This document shows, piece after piece, positions 1 to 10,129 of a DNA stretch of 64,000 nucleotides. The stretch spans positions 4,898,001-4,962,000 of the forward strand of contig NC_089441.1 of assembly GCF_026210795.1 (NCBI RefSeq). Reading direction: 5' to 3'. The translations under genes were made by a program, and so were the position numbers. Under the pieces are notes generated by a model that was given only the letters and a program-made list of their open reading frames with translations, was not told the origin of the DNA and did no database searches. The DNA comes from Rhizophagus irregularis. Lineage: Eukaryota > Glomeromycota > Glomeromycetes > Glomerales > Glomeraceae. How positions within the stretch are numbered: position 1 is the first letter of the stretch; each line of letters opens with the position of its first letter.

Positions 1-510
1 CATTTTGCATTATTTGCTAGTTGGATAGATAAGACTAGTAATGTTTATTCAAGAAAAATTCCTTATAGTTTTAATTTACTGTATCGTGCTAGTAGAGATG
101 GTGATACAATTAAAACATTTCATGAGAAAACAGATAATTTAGGAGCCAGTATTGTTGTTGCAAAGATTAAAAATACAAATCAAGTGATTGGAGGATATTC
201 ACCATTCGATTGGAGTGGATTTGCTCTTTGGAAAGCTACGGCTGATAGTTTTATATTTTCATTTGAAGATTACAATAATATTGAAACAGGCAAAATTGGA
301 AGAGTAACCAATAAGAAATATGCTATATATGGTCATAATAATTGTGGACCAGTATTTGGCGTAAATAATAATGTTAGTTGTGATATAATGGTACGTTCAA
401 ATGGTAAATGGAGCTCAGAACCGCATGCTTATCCTGATATAGGCATCCCAGGAAATTATGAAGTTGAAAATTATGAAGTATTTCGAGTTTGTTATAAAGG
501 ATTTAATTAA
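1..510 (+). CDS. TLDc-domain protein, 3' part only (gene starts before the window)
   Basis: The reading frame is open from the first base of the window to the TAA at 508-510 (169 residues) and encodes most of a TLDc domain. It begins in the HFALFASWID strand and contains the conserved DWSG, TADSFIFSF, TGKIGRV and ENYEVF segments. It closely resembles the C-termini of the three complete BTB-BACK-TLDc genes further right, so the missing N-terminus is probably BTB plus BACK. It is the only family member here on the + strand. TLDc domains occur in oxidation-resistance (OXR1/TLDC) proteins and bind V-ATPase in animals and yeast; whether these fungal BTB fusions do so is unknown. The ATG/GTG codons inside this segment are not real starts. 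Confidence 0.85.
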   Translation, partial: HFALFASWIDKTSNVYSRKIPYSFNLLYRASRDGDTIKTFHEKTDNLGASIVVAKIKNTNQVIGGYSPFDWSGFALWKATADSFIFSFEDYNNIETGKIGRVTNKKYAIYGHNNCGPVFGVNNNVSCDIMVRSNGKWSSEPHAYPDIGIPGNYEVENYEVFRVCYKGFN

Positions 511-1118
511 GGGATATTTATATACTGGATTATTTGATAGAGGGGTTAATGTAAAATTTAAGTTATTATTATTACTTATTTTATTTTACAATTAACTAAA
601 TGATAATAAATTAAACGTTTAGAAATTTTTACAATGACCAAATCTGAAATTTGGAGAAAAAGTACATTAGTATTTATTTAATATTTAATTATTTATCATA
701 ATGACAATTTCTTTTTTATTTATAACCAGAAGTTTTTTTATTTTGTGATCGAAGAAGGATAATTTAATATAATTTATTAGTACTTTTTTTAGGGGTGCAA
801 GAAACGGAAAGGGCGAGAGAGAAAAAAAGGAGAGAAAGAAAGGAAAGGTAAATAATGGATAAGAGGGCATAAAAAAAATATTACAAATCATTTATTATTC
901 TCTTCTACTACTATTATTTACAGTAACTTTAACATAATATTCGCTCCAAACTTTATTTCTTTTGATTAACTATAAGTAATAATTATTATTTTAATTTCTT
1001 AGGTTTAATAAAATTTTAAATTTGATACAAGTTACAACAAATTTTGATAATTAAATTTTTTTAAAAATGTATTATACATAACTAGGAAACCGTTATTAAG
1101 TGTGCCGGTCGGGCGGAC

Positions 1119-1280
1119 AGACATTTTTGTGCGACCTATGCATAGAAGTACTGTGTATAGTTCTTTCGTTACACTGTGGACAATTTTGTGAAATAAAAAG
1201 AGCGTTTTAGACATTTTTGTGTGACCTTTGCATGGAATTCTTCGTTACACTTCGGGCAATTTTGTGAAATAAAAAGAGTG
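1119..1280. repeat. Two-copy direct tandem repeat, period about 90 bp
   Basis: The segment beginning agacatttttgtg at 1119 recurs at 1209. Both copies carry the same order of words: gacatttttgtg, gacct-tgcat, cttcgttacac, caattttgtgaaataaaaagag. The second copy has lost about 18 bp internally. No coding role is apparent. Confidence 0.8.
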
Positions 1281-1518
1281 ACTATTTTATTTTATAATAA
1301 TATTTAATATTGTTATTAATTTTTATGTATTTATTATAGAAAATTTTTTCTATTTGGAATAAAAAACGACAATTTCTACTAAATAATCAATTTAGACTTT
1401 TATAGTATTGAATCTCAAGCGATAATGTTTGGAAACGATATTAGGTTTATTCTAACTTGACTACGCAAAGCCATGTATATCGTAACTTTGAAAAAGCATG
1501 CAGTATATCCTCATGATA

Positions 1519-1664
1519 CCCTGCAAAAAAGTCGATCCGTTTTTTTTATATTCCATCTTTTTTTCACGGAATTTATCGAATTATTTTCATTTTCCGTGAA
1601 TGGATCCGTGAAAGGCTTCATTTTGCGGAGTTTTTACAGAATAACGGATAAAAATTTTATAGGG
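1519..1664 (+). mobile_element. Small non-autonomous TIR element (MITE-like), copy A
   Basis: A 146-bp unit starts CCCTGCAAAAAA and ends TTTTATAGGG, so its ends are short inverted repeats of the form CCCTRYAAAA. The interior shares the exact 20-mer cgtgaatggatccgtgaaag and the flanking order (tttccgtg, acggag/gcggag, aacggata/aacggaca) with 8650-8793, and the reverse complement of related sequence lies at 4180-4301. It has no coding capacity. I could not define a convincing target-site duplication, so the superfamily is not assigned. Confidence 0.65.
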
Positions 1665-1921
1665 ATGGCCAGGATTAGAGTGAAGTTGGAAATTGAGAGA
1701 ATTATATTAATATTTACAAAACTGGTTATTTTCAGCAAACAGATGGTTGATAATTTTACTGATAGGACGATAACAATTGATAAATGTTATATATTGTATT
1801 AAACTATAAAATTTATAAATTAAGGCTTAAGTTAAAAAAATATAATTTATTGAAAAATGGTTAATATAAATTTAACCTATAAAACTATATAGTACAAGAA
1901 GAATACAAACGACTTTCTTTT

Positions 1922-3406
1922 TTAATTCTTTTTAACAACTTGAAATACTTCATAATTTTCAATCTCATAGTTTCTTGGGATATCAATATCAGGATAAGAA
2001 TTTGGAGATGAACTCCATCTGTTGCCACTTGAACGTAGCTCTAAATCACAACTACCACTATTAAGACTTGAACCAAAAGTCGGACCATAATTACTATAAC
2101 AGTATATAGCATCTTCCTTTTTAATCACTCTTCCAATCTTCCCTGTATCAGTATTTTTGTAATCTTTAAATAAAAATATAAAACTATCAGCTGTAGTTTT
2201 AAAATGGCTATTACCACCCCAATCCAATGGATTATATCCTCCGATTATTTGATTTGTATTTTTAATCTTTACAACAACAATATTGGCTCCTTTATTATCA
2301 GTTTTTTCATGAAATTTTGCAACAGTATTACCATCCCTACTAGAACGATATAATAAATTGAAATTGTAGGGGATATTTCTTAAATAATTACCATTTTTCT
2401 TATCAATCCAACTAGCAAATAATGCAAAATGTTGAAAATCAACAATAACTGAATCATACCATCTCCTAGGAGGTTGCATGTCAATATTTATTTTTCTATT
2501 TGGTACTAAATAAAATGTAAAAAGATTATTAATTAATTCTTTTGGTAATAATTTTTTTAAAGGATATACTTTATCATGAAAATCTTCTGAAGATATATGA
2601 TAAAATCTAATTAAAGGAATATATCTATGAAGAGTTCTTTTCATAATTGTAACTCCCTCTTTGTTCCATTTAGTGATATCTTTCGGAATAGTAGAATTTT
2701 GTGCAAAAGCCCATTTCAATAAGCTATCCCATATTTCAATTTCATTTAAGTACAAATCATCCCGTTTTAAAAGCAATTCCATTATAGGTGCTTTTAAGCT
2801 AGTGAAATTTTCAGAATTAAATAATATTTCAGGCTCTTTACAGATTTCGTCAAGACAAAAATCTAATAGATTCGTAAAAGATTCATTTTGATAAATTGTT
2901 TCAATAATTCCTGTAGGATTTTGTTGTAAAAATTTAAATTGATGTTTAATTAAATATTCCTCGACACGAGGGATTAAAGATTGAATGTTAAGTTCATCAG
3001 CTGCCATAGATAATTTTAATAATTCAAGCCCTTCTAATTTTGTGAAATCAATTTTTCCACAATAAATAAACCTAAAAAATTATTTTAATGAAGAATATTA
3101 ATAAAAATTACCACATATGGATACATTCAGTTTATTTATATTTTATTACCTTAAAATAATTTTAAAAATTTTAGGAGAAATATTTGGTTTTTCTAAAATA
3201 AATTTCCCATCCTTTTTCTTTTCCCATACGTTAGAAAATGCTGTACAAAAATATTGTGATCTGGTACGTAAAATAATTGAATGTGCATGAAATTCTTTAA
3301 TATTTTCATTTTCACCGGCATAAATAATAACGTCGTATCCTTCATCAGTTTCAAATAATCTTTCATAGTCGTCATTAATATTTTCTTGCCAATATTCTAT
3401 AGACAT
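1922..3406 (-). CDS. BTB-BACK-TLDc protein, paralogue 1
   Basis: Two exons, 3406-3150 and 3071-1922, joined across a 78-bp phase-2 intron (donor GTAATA, acceptor TTTTTTAG) that splits an AGG codon; the product is 468 residues. Residues about 1-110 form a BTB/POZ fold (YDVIIYAGENE, FHAHSIILRTRSQYF), about 120-225 a BACK-like helical region (EEPEILF-type, LLKWAF, LHRYIPLIRF), and about 292-465 a TLDc domain. In animals, BTB-BACK proteins are typically Cullin-3 substrate adaptors; that role is an inference here. The linker before TLDc lacks about seven residues (the SKCDK segment) present in paralogues 2 and 3. The start ATG is fixed by alignment with the paralogues. The second exon alone also begins with an in-frame Met, but using it would discard the BTB domain. 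Confidence 0.9.
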
Positions 3407-3521
3407 CGTTACGTTTAGAAAAGAGATAGAGTTATTTATTGATCTACACCATTTTTTGATATATTTTTATACAATTTATTGTTGTATGATATTTTACAAT
3501 GAGGCCAAATTTAGAATTATT

Positions 3522-3553
3522 CCTGCGTTACGCTGGCGCAGTGCATGGCACAG
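3522..3553 (-). promoter_or_regulatory. GC-rich block conserved upstream of BTB-TLDc paralogue 1
   Basis: The 18-mer TGCGTTACGCTGGCGCAG followed by tgcatggcac sits about 120 bp upstream of the start codon in otherwise very AT-rich DNA. The same word occurs at the same distance upstream of paralogue 2, and a degenerate form lies upstream of paralogue 3. The outer TGCG/CGCA letters can pair. It may be a promoter element or simply duplicated flank; the sequence alone cannot separate these. Confidence 0.4.
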
Positions 3554-4179
3554 TATCATTCGACCTTTTTTGTTAGTAAAAAAAAATGTTTTTATGTTTA
3601 AATTGATTAATAATTGGTTTCTACCGTATAAATGAATATTATTGATCAATGTTTCGTTCGTAATGTAACTAACTATAAGAAAAAACACAGTTATTGTAAA
3701 CAAACTGGATAGATAGTTAAAAAAGTAATACTAATAACTACTAATTATTAGTAATTTTCAAGGATATACAAGATAGACATCAAAAAAAAAAATTTAATTA
3801 AAAGGACGGAATATAACGGAACATGAAGGATTCTTTCCATAATTGTAATTACTACTACAGTTGTTTAACTGATTTATGGGTAGAATGTTACGTAAATGAT
3901 CCAATAGCGGCACGGCACGTAGTGCCGCATTAGACTATTATATATTTTATATATCATTTCTGAGTGAAATGTAATTAAATAATTTATGAATATTTTTTAA
4001 CGCGTTATTACTCATTAGAAATTGACTGTTATATTAAACTGAATATTTTATACAATGTTCATTAAAGAGCTATACAAAATTATGTAACTGTTACATCATT
4101 ACCAAATATATCTCTAAATGTTAACAAATTTGTAAGGATCAAATAATCTTAAGCATAAATCATTTACGTTCATCAAGTG

Positions 4180-4301
4180 TCGAAAATTTTTATCCGAATA
4201 TTTCCATTATTTCTCCGTGTCTTCCGTAAAAATTCCGTGAAAATGATACATTCACGGAAAAAACATGGAAAGATAAAACACGGATCAGATTTTTTACAGG
4301 G
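4180..4301 (-). mobile_element. MITE-like TIR element, copy C (partly truncated)
   Basis: The reverse complement of this stretch reads CCCTGTAAAAAATCTGATCC at its start and runs through the same word order as copies A and B (tttccgtgaatg, cacggaa, gacacggag), ending in ggataaaaattttcg. The terminal CCCT of the far end is missing or mutated. About 122 bp, non-coding. Confidence 0.55.
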
Positions 4302-4979
4302 ACTCGTATTTAAAATTTTTTTTTAGCGAATTTCAAATTTCAATATGCAATAAACGACTTTACTACTACTGTATGTGAAACTAGTTCTCAATAACAGATA
4401 AACTGTACTTTAAATAATTCTTAAGTATTATACATGTTCATTATGAACTTAAATCTGCTCGCTCAATCACGTCATTGGATGGGGGAATAGAAATATACCG
4501 ATATCCCCATCCAATAACTGAGTTATAGACTAATACTGATTTCAATATTGGATGTCTCATAAAAATGTCGGTTAGTAAAATCCATATTCCTAATCGACTG
4601 AACGAGTCAAGATACAAGTAGTACGTGTTCTCATATAATTACTAAGGTTTGAGAATTTTTTTATTATAATATACTTAAGTTTATTTTATCGTAGCAGTTT
4701 TACATATTTAACATAAGAATTATTACCATAATTCATTTTATTATATTGATAGCACATTTATTTTTTCAAATCTTATTAGTATTTTAAAGTCAATAAACGA
4801 CTAATTATTACTTTTATACTTTTTCAAGAAGACTTTATTAATGAACTTAATTGATTTATGCTATATGTCTATTAATATTATTAATCGATATTATATAAAT
4901 AATCAGTTAAAATCTTAGCTGGCTACTTACTAGTCTCCGTGTGCTGCCATTACTGCTGATAATTGCAATACGAGATAAA

Positions 4980-6489
4980 ACACGAAAAGTGCGTTTTTCA
5001 AACGTTTCCGAACAAAAAAAAACGCACGCACATGATAAAATCAATTTCTTTTTTCTGGAAAGTGTCCGGACAATGCATCTTTGTTTTTTTTTTGAAAACG
5101 TTCTGAATACGGCTTAATTTAATTCTTCAACTGGATTGTAATCTAAAACATTTTACTCATCATACGCTGTTTTACATTTATGTTGAACATTTCCGTGTGC
5201 TGTGGACTCTGATAAAAAGATTTTAATGCTTGTATGCTACCTACAATTTTTCATATATAAAAAAAGTGGTCTGCTGTCGTATTTACATTCAGTTATTATT
5301 AACAAGTGCGTACGCAAGTTTAATTCTCAAAGTTTTTATGTTGGTCAAATAACGTTGAAAGCATCGTGCGCATCAATTTTTGTTACGTTTTATTATATTA
5401 ATTTCTTTAGCACTTTTACCTTGATTCTTGCTGAGCCACAATTATATGGTTAAAAATAATTTAATTATTTTTGTTTAGTCTCTACCTCTTTTATTTATTT
5501 AGATTTATCCGCCAGGTGTTTGGTACGAGATTATCATCACTCATATAATTATTATTTTATTATTTTGAGATGGATTTATGGATGTTGTTCTAAAATACTT
5601 AGAAGATATAATGTATTTCAATCAAATTGATTTTTAAATATCTCATGTTGAATTTTACTCCTTTGCTTGAGAAAGAAAATTGTATTAGATTATACGAAAA
5701 CGTGAGAAACAAATGAAAAAATTCCTAAGAATCATTTCAAGATTTGAAAATGAAATCTATATATATTCAATAGTTATTTGCTATTAATACTCACCATTAC
5801 AGTTGATTGGTTAAAATAAAATACTGTGAATTTATTTTATTAAAATTGAAAGAAAAATATGTATGAAAGATATTGGAATTAAAGTACAACAAGCTTTCGT
5901 CCTTACATATATATATTATCGTAATATAAAACCTCATATTCTTGTAAAAATTAACGAATTATTACAAATTTTACTGCAAAGTTAATTTTAAAAATTACAT
6001 CGAACTCTAGTAATATCTATTATCTTGAAATATTTTTAAAAATGTTTGGAGGAATCGAATATATCATAATAATTCTTAGGTGAAAAACTGGTGAAAATAT
6101 TTCAGAAATATTACAAAATTTAAACATTATATTAAACTAAAAGTTAGTGATCAATGAGCTGAATTCAATCTCCTCAAATTGAACTTTATTTTTTTTTATG
6201 TTAATTTCGCTTATAACATTTACCATTATATGTTTAGAATATTTACAATAAGTAAGCAACAAATTTACTTGTAAAAGCCATTTGTATCAAGTCCTAAGGA
6301 GGATATATTTATGGAGATTTGACTGTATCATATTTTTACGTGGTTTTTTATTAAATAAAATATGAATAATATTCTAAACACCAAAAAAATGCATATTTTT
6401 TATTTAAGAAAATAGTTTCTTAATTATTACTTCACAAACCACAGATGTTATATAAATCTATAAAAGGAATCCTATATGAAATTACTCTT
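4980..6489. repeat. Duplicated 3' flank of BTB-TLDc paralogue 2 (mate at about 16430-17786)
   Basis: Colinear similarity includes aacgttctgaatacggc (5096 and 16531), a tggactct-a-aaaagattt block, acttttaccttgattc versus acttttaccttaatcc, and a gggtgtttggtac-agat block near 5515 and 16922. It marks the downstream edge of a segmental duplication that includes the gene and its promoter. Confidence 0.75.
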
Positions 6490-7993
6490 TTAATTCTTTT
6501 TAACAACTTGAAATACTTCATAATTTTCAATCTCATAATTTCTTGGGATACCAATATCAGGATAAGAATTTGGATATGATCTCCATCTGTTGCTACTTGA
6601 ACGTAGCTCTATATCACAACTACCACCATTTTTACTTGAACCAAAAGTTGGACCATGATAATTACCAAAACAGTATATAGCATCTTCCTTTTTAATCACT
6701 CTTCCAATCTTTCCTGTATCAGTATTTTTGTAATCTTTAAATGAAAATATAAAACTATCAGCTGTAAATTTAAAAATGCCGTATCCACTCCAATCCAATG
6801 GGTTATATCCTCCAATTATTTGATTTGTATTTTTAAATTTTGCAACGACGATATTAGCTCCTTTATTTTCAATTTTTTCATAAAATTTTGCAACAGTATT
6901 ACCATCCCTACTAGAACGATAGAGCAAATTAAAATTATATGGAATATCATCTTCTAAATAATTATCATTTTTTCTATCAATCCAACTGGCAAATAATGCA
7001 AAATGTTGAAAATTAACAATAACTGAATCATACTTATCACATTTTGATTTTGACTTTCTAGGAAGCTGCTTATCAATATTTGTTCTTTTATTTGGTGCTA
7101 AATAAAATGTTAAAAGATTATTAATTAAATCCTTTGGCAATATTTCCTTCAAAGGATATACTTTATCATGAAAATCTTCTGAAGATATATGATAAAATCT
7201 AACTAAATGGATATATCTATGAAGGGTTCTTTCCATAACTGTGACTTCCTCTTTGTTCCATTTAGTGACATCTTTTGGAATAATAGGATTTTGTGCAAAA
7301 GCCCATTTTAATAAGTTATCCCATATTTCAATTTCTTCTAGACACAGATCATCCCGATTTAAAAGCAATTCCATTATAGGTGCCTTTAAGCTAGTGAAAT
7401 TTTCAGAATCAAATAATATTTCAGGTTCTTCACAAATTTTGTTAAGACAAAAATCTAATAAATTTGTAAAAGATTCATTTTGATAGATTGTTTCAATAAT
7501 TCTCGTAGGATTTTGCTGTAAAAATTTATACTGATGTTTAATTAAATATTCCTCAATACGAGGAATTAAAGATTGAATATTAAGTTCGTAAATAGCCATA
7601 GATAATTTTAATAATTCAAATCCTTCTAATTTTGTGAAATCAATTTTTCCACAATAAATAAATCTAAGAATTTTATGAAAGATATTAATTTAAATATTTT
7701 ATAGGTACAGTACATTTATAGGTACAATATATTTATTACCTTAAAATAATTTTAAAAATATTTGGAGAAATGGTTGGTTTTTCTAAAATAAACTTCCCAT
7801 CCTTTTTCTTTGCCCATTCATTAGAAAGTGCTGTACGAAAATATTGTGACCTGATACACAAAATATTAGAAAGAGCATGTAGTTCCTTAACGTTTTCATT
7901 TTCACCGGCATAAATAATAACGTCATATCCTTCATCAGTTTCAAGTAATCTTTCATAATCATCAATGACTTCTTGCCAACAATTTAAAGACAT
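6490..7993 (-). CDS. BTB-BACK-TLDc protein, paralogue 2
   Basis: Exons 7993-7740 and 7663-6490 with a 76-bp phase-2 intron (GTAATA...TTCTTAG) give 475 residues. Domain order is as in paralogue 1: BTB (YDVIIYAGENE...HALSNILCIRSQYF), BACK-like region, then TLDc ending YEIENYEVFQVVKKN. The conserved core is nearly identical to its neighbours, while two TLDc loops differ (the segment after DWSG, and the segment around GPTFG). Codon use and frame integrity suggest a functional gene. With its flanks it forms a duplicated unit with paralogue 3. Cullin-3 adaptor activity is only a family-based guess. Confidence 0.9.
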
Positions 7994-8114
7994 CGTCTAG
8001 AAAAGAGTTAGAAAGGTATGTAACCGATCTACTGATCTACAGCATTTTTTTAGTATTTATATAATTATTTATATAGCATATTGTTGTACGATATTTACAA
8101 TTTTAGAGTTAATT

Positions 8115-8146
8115 CTGCGTTACGCTGGCGCAGTGCTATGGCACAC
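8115..8146 (-). promoter_or_regulatory. GC-rich block conserved upstream of BTB-TLDc paralogue 2
   Basis: TGCGTTACGCTGGCGCAG then tgctatggcac, about 122 bp upstream of the start codon, essentially identical to 3522-3553. Surrounding bases (tttagagttaattc versus tttagaattattcc) are also conserved, consistent with a shared promoter region. Confidence 0.4.
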
Positions 8147-8649
8147 TTCCTTTCAGAACAGAAACTTTAGTCACGCACCATTTGTCACACACTTAAATTA
8201 TCTAAATTTTTTTTGCTTATCATGTATATAAATTTAACAATTGTTTATAACGTCGGTATTAATATTATTAGTCAATTGTTTCATTCGTAATTGTGGTTAT
8301 AAGAAAAATACAATTGTTACAATGTGCCATTTTCAATAGTATTTTTTGGCTCCATTATTGTAAACAAGCTGGATATTAATCAAAATATCACTCAATAAAT
8401 TAAATTATAAAAGTACTTAAATTGTAATGTTAAATTTTTTATATCAATTTTTTTAATATGTATAGCCGAATGAAAAACTGAAAGCTGAATATAATAAAAA
8501 AGATAAGATCTTATATATAATTTTATGAATTATTTCAATAGTATTCATTCTTAAGATTACTAGAGGATTGACTTAACGTTAAATGTTTTATTCAATATTT
8601 CATTAAAGAGCTATATAAGATTATGATGTAGCGTATACTTTATCTCTAA

Positions 8650-8793
8650 CCCTATAAGGCTCATATTTCCGGAATTAATAACCTTATATCGTGGAATTTA
8701 TTGAAATATTTACATTTTTCCGTGAATGGATCCGTGAAAGACTCATTTTTACGGAGTTTTCACAGAAATAACGGACAAAATTTTTTAATAGGG
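8650..8793 (+). mobile_element. MITE-like TIR element, copy B
   Basis: A 144-bp unit begins CCCTATAAGG and ends TTTAATAGGG, so the terminal inverted repeats are CCCTATWA. It shares the 20-mer cgtgaatggatccgtgaaag and the following acggagtttt-acaga-ataacgga block with copy A at 1519-1664. Non-coding. Confidence 0.65.
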
Positions 8794-9445
8794 TATATAT
8801 GTATAATCATAATTATGTCATTGTAAATAAGCTGATATCAATGTGCTACCTACTAAGGGCAATGACATTTCTACGTAATATTTTAGGGTGGGGTAAACAA
8901 ATGGATATTACGTAATAAATGATATTACCCTAACCGCATTAATAATTATTTCTGAGATTCTCGTTTTTTTAATAATGTCTAATTATTAATCAATCTAGAA
9001 AATTCGGAAATCTATAGCTGGTCGTGTCGCTTTTTGATGCTGTATGATTAGTGGTGATTATGTTGAATTCGAACGGTAAATGAGTTTATTATACTTCAAG
9101 TTATTAAAATTTTATATTAATATTACATCTAAGAATGATTTTTTAAATGCAAAATATTACATATTAGAATGATCATATAAAAATAATTTGTTTTTTTGTA
9201 TAGCTGAATGAAAATTCAAATGTTGGGCAGTAACAATATTCCGAGTATAAATACAATGAATATCGACAGCACTAGCGAAGAAATTCTCTATGAGGCACAA
9301 TAGTATTCATTTTTAAGATCACATTAGAGAAACGTTGAATATTTTAAGAGTGATATTGAAATTATGTAATCAATTTAATCACCAACGGTGATATTTAGAA
9401 CTTTCTAATAAATTTATCAAATAATCTCAAGCATAAATTAGTATG

Positions 9446-9553
9446 TTCGGAGCGAAGCGAAGGACTATATACTGCTTGAAGAGTAAGTCAAATAATGTCA
9501 CGTGATGGTTTCCGGTTGTCCGCATGGGTCACGTAAAAAAATTTTTCGCTCCG
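9446..9553. repeat. GC-rich inverted repeat CGGAGCGAA / TTCGCTCCG
   Basis: TTCGGAGCGAA at 9446 and TTCGCTCCG at 9545-9553 are inverted with a loop of about 90 bp. The enclosed DNA has tcacgtgatggtttccgg and gggtcacgta, that is, two CACGTG-like words. It stands out from AT-rich surroundings; function unknown. Confidence 0.4.
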
Positions 9554-10129
9554 GAGTCCGGACTTACGACGGTTTTCCGTTTCTTATTTGTTATTTGATT
9601 TTATTTTTACCGTTGTAGCAAATGTTTTATACTTTAAAACATAAATCAAGATTTAAATTAGTTAAGTAATCGCAATAACAGACAACTTACATTTGAGATC
9701 CATTCTTTCATAAGTAAAAATATTCACAAAAAAAGTGAACATATTGGAAAATCATTTATATGAATTTTATTAAGAACTATTAACAATGTCAATACTATTA
9801 TTTTTTCAAACCCCATAGTAACTAGTATTCTATAAATAGTAGATGATTGATAATTCCAATTATCATTTAAGCATTATTATTATTATTAACCCTGATAACA
9901 AATAATTCGATAGATTTTTTTGTGAATATTTATGCGTTTCTATGGATTAGTTGTGCATTTTTATGGATTAGCTGTTAGATTTATATATGTTAGTATAGCG
10001 AAGTTAACGTTTTTTAGATTTTTTTTTGATCGAAAAGGAAATAACTTCCCATTTTTGCTTTACCTTTTTCTTTTTCGTAAAAAATATTTTTTTTTCGTTG
10101 AAAAAAAAATCAAAAAAATTTATAAAATA

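Larger units (their letters stand above)
511..1921. other. Intergenic region with a short tandem repeat and one TIR element
   Basis: AT-rich spacer between two convergent TLDc genes. No gene is supported. It contains the 90-bp tandem repeat at 1119-1280 and the terminal-inverted-repeat element at 1519-1664, listed separately. A 109-codon open frame at 1473-1802 lies across that element and has no protein-like composition. Confidence 0.6.
3554..6489. other. Long AT-rich intergenic region; right half is duplicated DNA
   Basis: No gene is supported. It contains TIR element copy C (4180-4301) and, from about 4980 rightwards, sequence that is repeated at about 16430-17786, where it likewise lies downstream of a BTB-TLDc gene. 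The small open frame at 5202-5453 lies in that duplicated flank and is not conserved as a protein in the other copy. Confidence 0.6.
7994..9445. other. Upstream region of paralogue 2 and AT-rich spacer
   Basis: Contains the conserved upstream GC-rich block (8115-8146) and TIR element copy B (8650-8793). An isolated TTAGGGT near 8885 and ACCCTAA near 8934 form a weak inverted pair; there is no telomeric array. No gene seen. Confidence 0.5.

Noticed and set aside
1473-1802. 109-codon + strand frame
   Set aside because: Spans a TIR element; no similarity between copies at protein level.
8880-8945. TTAGGG and CCCTAA words suggesting telomeric sequence
   Set aside because: Single occurrences only, no tandem array.
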